A stretch of DNA of 64,000 nucleotides from Theristus sp. LFF4_11 (taxonomy: Eukaryota > Nematoda > Chromadorea > Monhysterida > Xyalidae): contig JASANC010001254.1 in NCBI GenBank assembly GCA_030248135.1, positions 1-64,000 of the forward strand, written 5' to 3'. The first letter of the stretch is position 1; every line of letters begins with the position of its first letter. A program made the position numbers and the translations under genes. Of the stretch, positions 23,870 through 34,231 are shown piece after piece. The notes beneath the pieces are model-generated. The model saw only the letters and a list, made by a program, of their open reading frames with translations. It was not told the DNA's origin and did not search any database.

Positions 23870-26800
23870 ATGCAACAAGTGCCTCGGGATTCGTCTCAGA
23901 AAACACCGCCCATGGTCGGTCACAGTCGCAGCCACCATCACCCATATTTCTCGCAAGAGCAACTGCTTCATTTGTGGGGTTAGTGGTTTCTTTTAGGTTA
24001 GTTGGTTAGCTTTTGTGAGTCGTGTTTTTCTTTCAGACGTGTTTCGCCTCTTTTGGTTTCCGTTCCGGATTTTCACTTGTGATTTTCGCGTTTGACAAGA
24101 AGCGGTTTATGGCTTATCCGTACGAGTCAACGTTTTTTGTAGATTCAAAATCGCTCATTATAAAATCGCTCGCACAGGTTATTACTTGCGTTTCATTATT
24201 TTAGCATATCGTGGCCTGAACGGCGGCGCTGGCGGAAAACTTCTGGGAAGTCCACGAACCAGCAACAATCCAGAGCAGCGGTCATCTCGGCTGACGACTG
24301 CGAAAATGCCAACCTCCGCTGTCGACGGCAGCAGTGGCGATGATGGCTCGTCGAAAACGGACCTCTCGCAAATAAAGCTGCCAAAACTCAATCACCAGCA
24401 GTTGGCTGGGACGAAACCAAAGGTGGCCACGCCGGTCGTGGTTGCGAAAATCGAGGCGTACAAACGGGAGAATCCGACTATTTTTGCGTGGGAGATCAGA
24501 GAGAGATTGATTGAAGAAGGTGAAACAGAGGGTTTTTTTTCAAATTTTGATTGAAAGCCATAATACCGGCTGGCTGAATGAATCACTCCTCACGTCTTTT
24601 TGTGCAGTTGTTCTCGAGAAAATTACCAATGGTATGTAGCTCATGCAAAAGCCGTGCTGCACGCCAATTGAAAATACGGAGCTAAACTCTAAAAACAGCC
24701 GACTCGCTTGCATATCCAAGACCGGCTCAAATCGAACCAGGGCCTCTTTCGTATCCACGATTCGCTTCTCACATTCTCACAAAGACTGGTTCAAATTCAA
24801 GAGGGGCTGTTGTACACCCAGAGCCGGCTCTTACACATTCAAGATCGGCTCAAATTCAAGAGGTGTCTCCTCTGGGGACCAGCTCATATTCAACAGGAGG
24901 CTCTTGTAAATCTAAGACCTAGAGCGGCTCTCCAAATTCCGAAAACGACGCAAAAAACGCTCGTGAATCGTTTCAAGAAGCGATATCCGTTTGGCAGCTT
25001 GATTGACTTGTGACAAGGGCACATACAGTGACTGTCTGCATACTGTACACACCGTGGGAAGTCTTTCGTGCATAATCTGTATTTGGTAAATGTGAAATGT
25101 GTTTTCAATCTTTGCAAAAAAGACAAAATACAATAGCAAACCGGTGTACAGTGCTGAATTTGTGACAAACCGTTCGCACAATTTGAATTCAAGGCGTCTG
25201 CCTGGCGCACACCGCTCCGAGCGTCTCGTCCATCAATCGTATCCTTCGAACTCGTGCTGCTGAACGTGCTACTGAGGAACTAGCACAAATGCTAGCCAAT
25301 CGCCATCCCGTTTTGCGTAGTGCGGCCCAGCACCAACAATCGGAACAGAATCGGTCGATGAAATGCGGAAGAAAGATTGATAACAATTGGAACAGCAGCA
25401 ATAAGAGCGAAACGGAAATCGGAACCGCCAACGGCGCAGTGAAACAGCAGGTTGTGATTGTGTGTCCATGCGAAAGAAATTACAAATGGCAGAGTTTTTT
25501 TTCTGATTAAGCTGTACACTTTGTAATTTGTACACTTTACATGTACACGTCCTCCCCGATGTGCCTGCGCGTTTCTTTTGGGCGTTTTCACATCTGGGGT
25601 TACACACTGAGAAAACAACACAGGCAACGAAAGTTGCTGAGAAATTGTTCCGTGTGACACGAACTGTTGCATCAATGATGCAAAAGAGAATCATTGTTTT
25701 TTTTCGGCCTTTTTTTCAGTCGCACACCAACGTTGCAACAGTTGCGCAGAAACATCAGCAGATGCCATGGCCTCCGATGTCAGCATCACCGATGGTATCA
25801 ACAGGTATGCGGGAACTTAGAAGAAATTGCGGCATTCCAAAGTTTTGCTGTACTGGTGGCTTTTTTCCACCTGGTTTCAATCGCTATAACTACAACGCAT
25901 TAAGAAAGAAAGTAAATCAGCAATAATGATCAACAGTTTGTTAAGAAGGATCAACAGTTTTTTGTTGAGGAACACTACAATGTATGTTGTGTGGTTTTTC
26001 AGTATGTTGTGTTGCTGTTAATGCTGTTAACCAATTTATTCACCTATTCAGAAAAGTGTAAGATAACGAAAGCTCAGCTGTTTTGATTATATTCCAGAGC
26101 ACCCATCACTCATCCATCCCCATGCCATGCCCATCAACCACCATCGACTCTTGTTAGCGCAGTCGGCCGCCGTGATCAGGCACCAGCTGACCGCAGCAGC
26201 ACATCAACCGCATCATCCAGTGCACATCGTGCAACAGCGCTATCATCATCATCATCATCATCATCACCATCAACAGCAGCAGCAAATCGCATCCGCTTTG
26301 TTGGAGCAGGCGTTTGCGCTCAATCAACAACCGTCGCTGGTTGATACGCAGCTACTGGCGGCCGCAACGCAGATGACGTTCGCCAATGTGGAGGTTGGAA
26401 AAACAATTGATACGGGTGTTGCGGGTAACCTCCGGTGTACCACGCAACCGCATGTGCGGGCCATAGCAGTCCGTGGCACTGTGCAGGGTAAACCGTCAGT
26501 AGTACGCGCAATTTTAACTGGCCCACAGCCGACCATTCAACTCAAACCACGAGCCCTAAGCTAAGCAAACTCAAACCTAAGCATAATCCTAAGCTAAGCC
26601 TATGCCTAAGCCTAAACCTAGTATAAACCTGACAATTTTTTAAATCGTTTTTTAACTTTCAGGCTTGGTTCACGCATCGTCTGCGACAACAACAACAACA
26701 ACAACAGCAACAACAGCAACGTCAAAATTCAAACTCAAATTCCGACCAATCAAACGACTGCCACGGAAAAGATGCGCCTAAAAATGGAGATAACAACGAC

Positions 26801-26968
26801 GAACAATCCGACACGTCGTCCGACTCGCTGATGTATCAGACAAAGCACAAAATATCAAATACCACTGCTGAGAAAGTGGTTGAGAAGAAAAAAGCGGCAG
26901 CCGACGGCGAAAAACCAGACAGTTCGAGGAACAGTCTGAAAGACGGATTGTTCCGGCCGTATATTTGA
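23870..26968 (+). CDS. Pax transcription factor of the eyegone type (RED-only paired domain, degenerate homeodomain)
   Basis: Six exons join in phase to 455 residues: 23870-23978, 24205-24519, 25194-25450, 25720-25804, 26098-26393 and 26663-26968. Residues 105-166 match the C-terminal RED half of a paired domain ([33 protein letters not shown]) followed by RAAER, as in eyegone proteins. The N-terminal PAI half is absent, also as in eyegone. After His9 and Gln5 runs, residues 322-364 align to a homeodomain ([27 protein letters not shown]) whose recognition helix has W356-F357 but His359 where nearly all homeodomains have Asn51. A poly-Gln and Ser/Asn-rich tail follows. It is expected to be a nuclear DNA-binding regulator, probably through RED. 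Intron 5 uses GAG|GTTGGA; if retained, the frame stays open to 26562. The upstream GCA-rich N-terminus has no known domain. Confidence 0.9.
24690..24910 (+). repeat. Degenerate ~65 bp tandem repeat in a Pax intron
   Basis: Three to four diverged units contain GGCTCAAATTCAAGAGG, CTTACACATTCAAGA and related blocks. They lie in intron 2 of the Pax gene. Function unknown. Confidence 0.5.
26550..26632 (-). repeat. Degenerate telomere-like tract in Pax intron 5
   Basis: Scattered CCTAAGC / GCCTAA units (complement of TTAGGC) with several substitutions, between Pax exons 5 and 6. Short and decayed compared with 16953-17342. Confidence 0.6.
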
Positions 26969-29900
26969 TTTTTTTATTTATTTTTAAACATTTATTTATT
27001 TCTGAAAATACAAGGGCACCTGCATTGAATCTTTTTAGTCCATGATAAAGATATCGTATTCTTCGGATACGAACATTAGTTGCCCCTTTTGTCGCTTGAA
27101 AACAAATCCGGACCAGAAAAACAACGGATCTGGATTGATATGTATGTACAGTACAGTCGAACTCTAACTTATAGGGAATCAGTTGATTGGTTGGTGTGGT
27201 CAGTGATGCATGCTTTCTGCGCGGTCATTTCTGTGGGGGCAGTGAGAGTCTGTCGTCCTGCACAGAAAGCCCTGCATGCACGTGATCACCAACCAATCAG
27301 CTAAATCCTTTTTTAATTTAGAATTCGACTGTACTTGGACCATTCTTTGGCCAACTGAAATTGTGGACAATGCCAACATACCAGCGCGTGTTCAGTTTGA
27401 ATACTTTGTATATCTGTATAATTTTAACCAGACATTTAGCGCCCCATGCAATGAATTTAACAGTGCCAAATGTCATGTTTTCAAACTCTGCTCTTATGCT
27501 AATGTTGATGGTGTTGGTGAACTTGACTGAGTAAATTTGACAACTTTTGAGCATTTTCCAGCAACTCAAATCCATAAACCGAATTTACGGTGTCGCTTCT
27601 AAATTCGTTCCTACCGTAGTCCGTGGCCACTTCAACTCGGTTTCACTTCAGTGGCGTGAAAAAAACGAAATAATTTGCGCGTTACACCACTTGACAATCT
27701 GCGCTCACAGTTTGCCCAATAAACAACAGCATCCACACAAGAGCCAATAACAGATTACAGTGTTTTCAGCAGTTTTTTGAAAAGAGAAGATGTTTCTCTA
27801 AAATTTTCACGAAAATCGTGCAAACATCTGGACGCACGTCAAAATGCGGTTTTTCTGAAAAAGACGTCAAACGAAGAAAATCTCAATTGCGCGCTTTGTG
27901 TGAGCTGTTCGTAGATACCTGTGTGTTCTCACAAGTGTTTTTGTGTTTTTTTTGTGAAAAGCACTTTTTAAAATTTTTCTGTTTCATATTTTGAAAAAAA
28001 CTGTTTTGAAATTAAAAATTGAAGCACGCACGCGGTGTTTTTAGGAAGGTCTGTCAAAGTTCGCGAGACTTTTTTACTTTTTTGCAAAACATTTGATGCG
28101 AACACAACAATAACAGCCAAACAAAACAAAAAAAACGTTTTGAAAAGGAGAATAAAGAGCTTAAAATCGCGATTCAGTGACCGCTAGTTTGCTCTCAATA
28201 TTTTACAGTAGTAACCCACCAAAGCCGGGGAGTCCACTTTTCACACCCAAATCAGCGCGCGCTAAGTCAAGTACCTTTTTTGAAGGATTGTCTGACTCGT
28301 GGATGCAATTACCAACAAAAAACCGTCAATTCTGATGGGTGTATTGTGAAACCGAAAAGGTGAAATCTATATAGCTTCCTGATTGGCGGAACCATCAGGA
28401 TATCCACCCAATTCAACATTCAACACAACCGAATTCGAAGTGCATATAGAAGCATACCACCAGCACTGTATTGTTGCATGCGTGTGTTATTTTCCATTTC
28501 ATCTGCTTTTTCACAAAACACACTACCCCGTTCCCCCCGCGCAAATCGCAAAACAAACCCACCTTCGCATTGTGTTTGTAACAACAACACCGTAGGAAAA
28601 AGATCCAAGAACAATACAATGACAAGTGCAAACTGATGCTTTAAGAGAGACACACGAAACTTAGATTGTGAATGCCTGCTTGGTTTATGCACCCAAAGTG
28701 AAAAGTCAAGTGTGCGTTGCTTTTCACTAGAAAACCGCAACAAGACGCATTTACTGTTTGCTTAAGCATCGCACTTTTCAATTTGAGCTTCTGAACAGTG
28801 GGAGCTTCTTGACAGCTACATACAAATGGTAGGCCGTTGGAAACAACAAAAAAAACTGTGTCTGGAACAAAATTCTGCGTTTTGGTTGTGATTTACTGTT
28901 CAGTGGACTTGTTGGATGTGGCAATAATCGTCCAAGGCAAAAACGTGCTTTTTTCTTGGTGGCATTCTTGGTGACATTCTTTGTACCTTTCTTGTTACCT
29001 TTAAATGATGTCTTAAAAATTTTTTACATGGTGTGGCGACAGATCGAATATGCTCGTCGAGGAGGCGTTTTGTGGACCTCGTTCAAGTGACTCGGCTGTG
29101 GTCAGTCATGGTCATGCAATGCACTTTGTTTGTCACTACATTCTAACTCTAAAACATATCCAACCAGTTGATTGGTTAGTGGTCACGTGGTGCAAGGATT
29201 CTAAGCAAATCAAACACCGCCTCCACATCAACCCAACCACAGTGCAGCATTCAGTGTATTTTTTTCTGGTTTTTGTGTTTCCCATCATAAGTGAGCAGAG
29301 CAAGTTTTATTATTTCATTTTTTTTCACAAAAAAACATGCAGCAATCAAAGTGTGCAGAAAGGAAAGCAAAAAGGAGAATAATCGCTCGTATCGTAATCT
29401 GCTGCGCAATTATTACAACTGCAGCAAACGTCATTTTCAATAATTGATGTAACAAAAAATTGTAACGCTTTTATGACTTTTTCGATTCACATTTCTTGCG
29501 CTTGCTGTAAAGTAAGACGACATCAACGTTTGTTCGCAAAAATTTACAAGTTTTAATTAAAGGTGCAAAAAGTTCTGTTGGAAACGTTGTTCCAATAACC
29601 AACCAACCAGGCAATTACACATGGTACAGTACCTAATCATGAAAACTCTCTTTTCCAAATTGTTCATTGAAAATAGTATCTGGATCGGTTAAAAACATCC
29701 GAATTCAAAAGTCAACGAAGCCCTGCAAACAAATACTCACGTAATTCAAATTGCCGTGCCCTGTGTCTTTGCTGAATTGTTGTCCACACAGAATACAATT
29801 GTATGAGTATTTTTAACATGGCATCGCAGTTATTCAAATTTGTTTTCCCGCCAAAAATACTACATAGCGGCCACCAGTTTGGCCATCAAACGCTCATTTT

Positions 29901-30010
29901 CTCCATTTAGCGCTGTATTAGCCAGAATGATGTGCTGGCCGCTATGGTACTTTGTAAGTGTATTAGGCTATTTTCGAACTGCAGGGGCCACAGGGCCCTT
30001 CACAGTTTTA
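26969..30010. other. Spacer between the Pax gene and the PAN-domain gene (convergent)
   Basis: About 3 kb between two gene ends. It contains one MITE (27152-27333) and A+T-rich DNA. Open frames at 27276-27530 and 28383-28595 read as protein-like in short stretches but have no splice partners or recognisable domain. Confidence 0.45.
27152..27333. mobile_element. TA-flanked MITE (CAGTCGAACTC ends), copy 2
   Basis: The ends TACAGTCGAACTCTAACTTA and TTTAGAATTCGACTGTA are inverted and flanked by TA. They match the nested element at 7368-7512. The internal GATTGGTTGGT and ACCAACCAATC blocks are shared with diverged relatives near 29160, 30215-30350 and 39322. Confidence 0.8.
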
Positions 30011-32491
30011 TCACACTGCATCAGTTTCAGTGGTCTCTTCTTCTGATGATGCTTCAACGTCCGCAAGCGGGCCATCACGAAAGAATCGATTGTAGAAACG
30101 TGTGTACTTTGAGTCTGCTGGACAGAAAACGTGAAACAAATCGGTACGGAGAAGAAGATTTTTGAATTTTGAAGAGAAGAAAATACAGGGTGGTGAAGAT
30201 CTCTACAACAATTTAATCCAACTAGCTGATTGGTTGGTGATCAGTCACGTGATGCTTGTATTCTGTGCAAACCAAACTCCGCCTCCACTGCAATTCACGC
30301 ACAGGAATGTCTGCATCAACCAATCAGCTAGTTGGATATGTTATGGACAAGGACTTGGACTGTACCGAAAATGTACATTGTATACCTGAAACAACACTAC
30401 GTTTTGAGCCACGGACTACCCAGACGGAATCCTGTTTGCACACCTTTTTTTCGCGTGGAATGCTTTTTCTGGCTTGTTGTGGCTTTTCAATTCGAGTGCT
30501 TTTACGTCTACACTTTCGGTTCCGTCTGCTTTTGGTCACACAAACCAGCGTTCATTGGGGTGGTGTTTTTGAATTGCGCGCGTCTCTCAACGCAACGAGC
30601 CTAAAGGCGCATTCATACAGTTTGAATTAATAGCTGCCCCGCGAGCAACGAGACTATGCTTACGCGAACGCGCAAAACGCCGCAGAGCTACGCAGCACCT
30701 GTTGCTTGCGCTAATGATGCAAACGGGTTCGCAAAGCCCCAGTAGCTGTGGGGGCAGCTGCGTGATTTATTGAATGCGATTTGTGCAATTAGTGCCCGCA
30801 GAGGCGCCGCATAGCTGCACGACGTTTTGTGCATTCAAAAAGTGTTTTTAGCTGCCGCATTGTTGTGCTTCAATTTAGCTCCGTCGCCAATTTATTCCAA
30901 TCGACCTCTTTCTGTTTGGCAAATTTGAAACTGCGACTTTTCACGCCCCAAAGAATCTGTCGTTCTCGCACTTTCTCAATAAAAAGTTCGGTGAATTTCT
31001 GTGTATCTTCGTCGTCATCCGATTCTGGCATCATGGTTGACCGAATACAAGAAAATATTCAGATGTTCACGGACTCGGCTGATCGATCAGAGCACAAAAC
31101 GCAAAACTCAAGTCAACTCAACGCCTGGAAAAGGTTTTTGTGTGAAAAATTATTAAAAAAACAGGTGAAAACCAGTGCCCAAATTTAAAAAAAGCCAAAA
31201 AAATATATTATGCTCTGAGTATGCTATTCTTGTCCGTTTTTTGGATAGTTGCACCTTTAAAACTTTTTTGAAAATGCTTTGAAAAATAGTCTGTTGGTCA
31301 AAAAATCCCAGACAGCATTTGGTCTTTTTGAATGGATGGACGTCCGAACTCCGGAACAGTTTTTCTGATTTCCTGAAGCTAAAAATCGAAATTCTGAACA
31401 CTGAAAAAGCTGTTGGCATCTGATGGCTATTGCGTGCCACTGCCGTGCAATGCAGAGCACTTGTCGCCCAGCGGCATAGTGATGTTTCACGTCAACACTG
31501 GGTGTTTTGATCAACAATACCTGCTCATTTGCTTCACCAGCTGTGCGCTTTTTTACTTCCAGATCTATAAAGTTTATTAGTTTGACGGCGCGTAAATAAT
31601 TTCTCTAGAACGCGCACGCACTGTGCAGCTGTGCTGCAGCTAGAAGCACGTTCCGAATGCATAAAAAGCCGCATAGCTACGGAGCAGTTGTTGGGTGCGC
31701 TGATGAACTTTGCGAACGCGTGTTGTTGCGTAGCAGCCCCATAGCTGCACGCGCGTTGCGAATGCGTAAAAAGCGCATAGCTATCATTCTCCTGTTGGGG
31801 GCGCTAATGAAACAACGCGAACGCGTTTTGCAGTGTTTAATAGCCGCGCGTGCTTAAAAAACATTGTATGAATGCCGCTTAACCTTCACTGACCGATTTC
31901 AACAACGTTGCTGCCCGGGGACGCCTCCAAATCGGCCGCAGCCACGCTGCCCAGCAACGTGCACTGCGTTTTGTCGGTTTTCCGGAACGAAAATCCCGTG
32001 CAACCTTGAATGAATGAAATCGTAACAAGTTTTGGTGACACATGTACATGTAATCTCTGAGTGTTTGTTCAATTCTTCATTTAAAAACTACATTCCTTGG
32101 ACCGTTTCCGTTAGGATTTTCCAATAACAATTTTACCCGCCTGGTTTGTGAAACTGATATCCTTTTATTATAATTAATTTTTGTATCCTTAAATTCGTAA
32201 AATTAAAAGTTCAAATTCATGCAATAAATTTGAAAGTTATGCATTATTAAGAAATTATGGAAATAACTGAAGACAACAGTTTCGTAACCGACCGAATGTC
32301 TCGCAACACGCTTCTCGACATTCCTGAAACAGCGACACAACTCCCGAAACTGTACTCAAAATGTTTGTTCCCGCTAAATTTGGATGAATCTTCTTCACGA
32401 TGCACGCATCATTATCATCTGCTGATATCAGCAGACAGGATGAAGCCGTTAAAAACAACAGAATTCCAATAGTATTTCGGTTCAAGTGCAT
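30011..32491 (-). CDS. Small secreted PAN/Apple-like cysteine-rich protein
   Basis: Three exons join in phase: 32491-32293, 32004-31894 and 30117-30011, 138 residues. Residues 1-24 form a signal peptide (ILLFLTASSCLLISA). The mature part has six cysteines (30, 58, 62, 63, 68, 81); the order ECREACC then GCTGFSFRK then QC resembles a PAN/Apple fold, which binds proteins or sugars outside the cell. The tail is acidic (SSEEETTE) and there is no membrane segment, so it should be secreted. Exon 1 ends at TTCG|GTCGGT. Intron 2 carries a 1.3 kb TTA/TAA-type element beginning 12 bases from the donor. The domain call rests on the cysteine pattern only, so another small disulfide fold is possible. Confidence 0.6.
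30602..31882. mobile_element. 1.28 kb element with TAA target duplication (PIF/Harbinger-like)
   Basis: TAA direct repeats at 30602-30604 and 31880-31882 enclose inverted ends AGGCGCATTCATACA / TGTATGAATGCCGCT. These are the same ends as the short MITEs at 11243 and 16252, so this looks like a longer relative of that family. The arms are rich in GCATAGCTGCACG-type blocks. It contains a MADF-like open frame (30870-31034). PIF/Harbinger elements commonly carry a Myb/SANT or MADF-like DNA-binding gene besides the transposase. No transposase was recognised here. Confidence 0.6.
30870..31034 (-). pseudogene. MADF-like DNA-binding fragment inside a mobile element
   Basis: 54 codons from ATG to TGA. 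After an acidic start (PESDDDED) the frame reads FTELFIEKVRERQILW and later VDWNKLATELN, which fits the first two helices of a MADF domain (helix with aromatic LW, then W..LA..L). The third helix is missing and no donor allows continuation, so the domain is incomplete. It lies within the TAA-flanked element in an intron of the PAN gene. Confidence 0.45.
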
Positions 32492-34231
32492 TTTTGCGGC
32501 AAAATTATTTTTATTCGCCACCCTAAATAGGGGTTTATAAGCTTTCCAACCTTCGAAAAAAGTAATAATTCTAATTGCTGACTTCTCCAAGATCTATAGA
32601 ATGTACCACCGATTAGCATTAATGATAGGGGTTTTAATTTGCAACAGATGCAAGAAAACGCACGAAATCTGAATCAAAATGCAACTGACTTTTTCTTCAA
32701 ATCTCACATCAGAACTCTCATGCCATGTCCAAATTTTTATTCCCTTCCCACCTGTGCGCTTGCACATGCCCGCAGTTCAACAATTCCCCCAGCACCGAAA
32801 ATATTGTGTGGCAATAAAATATGGCAAAAATAAAACCGTAGCATTTTTGATGAAAATTTGGCAATTTTCTCGTAAACATGTATCCCCCTCCCACTCTCCC
32901 CGGTTGTGTCCCAGCGCACCTTATGTATTCTTCTCACTTTTTTAGAAATGTCTTTTTGTGTTTTTTGATTGATCAACTGGATACAGTTCGGGTTTGCTAT
33001 CAACGTTTGGAGGACATTTGAGTGAGTAGCACAACCGCACGGGTTAAGCCTGGCATCCTCAACAATATGTTTTGTTTACACTGCTTCCAATTAAAAATAC
33101 TAAAAGCAGCATATCGATTTCAATTCTTCAATTTTTTTTCAAGCAGTTAAGATTTTTTTGTTTAATGTCCATAATTACTCTGTCTCAAAACAAACATTAA
33201 AACAACGATTTCGGTATTTTGATTTCACATATTTTCTGAATGAACTTTGTCAAAACTGGAGACCACACATCAGCAGTCTCAGCACCCTGCGTCTCATCAA
33301 TAAAAGAACCGTCATGAAAAACGTTCGTTTGAAAGCAGTTTACTTACAGTTTGAAAACAAACGTATGAGCGAAAAACCCGTCGCTTGACTGCAAAACGCC
33401 AAAAATAATGTCGCTGCTTATTTGCACAATTATTTTTTTCACCGCTTTGAACGAAAACTTCTTCAACACACACTGTGACGTTTATAAAATTTTCAGTGTG
33501 TCTAAATTAAAAATATTTGTTTGGTACCGACGTCGAATGTTTACCGAACACGTTACGTATACAAGAACTTTACGTCTTGTAATGCAGTGCTGACTGCTTC
33601 TCTTGATGGTCATGGGTTGTGATCCAAACTAGTATAAATTTATCGAAAAATACAGTGTCACACAAAAAATAAACTTTTTCGATAACAAAAAGGCGGTTTG
33701 TTCAGAAGTACAAAATTGCCTTCTAACGTTTTTACCGTTGTTAAGTTCAACAACTGACGTTATTTTACGCCATTAAACCAACACAGCGCTTCATCACACA
33801 ATGATTGAAGGTTGTGACAATTTTTGTAAAGTCGATAACTAAACGTTAAGTATGACCAGCCAAAGCCACAATTTCATGCCAGAAGTTAAAGCCGTTGAGG
33901 GCAACAGCAACGAAAAAAATTCACAAAATGTATAGCTCCCAGCTTAACTTTAAAAAGTGCACAGGTAGACATGAGTTGCATGAAATTGTAACGGAAACCA
34001 AATACGAAAAAGTAGCCAGCAGAATAATAACAGCTGCATTTCGGAATTTTGTACCACTCACACACACACACACACACTGGTAACCGAGTCCGATCACAAT
34101 ATCCAGTAAAAACCGTACATCTGAATACCAGAAAATACCAGCAAACCAGTGTTCGCGCATCTCTGTTCGAACATCAGCACATATCAATTACCATATATGA
34201 ACATCAGTAGAATCAAACGTGTCCACAATGA
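32492..34231. other. Spacer between the PAN gene start and the hedgehog-related stop
   Basis: About 1.7 kb, A+T-rich. It should hold the PAN gene promoter and the 3' region of the hedgehog-related gene. A (CA)n run lies near 34056-34078. No exon recognised. Confidence 0.45.
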
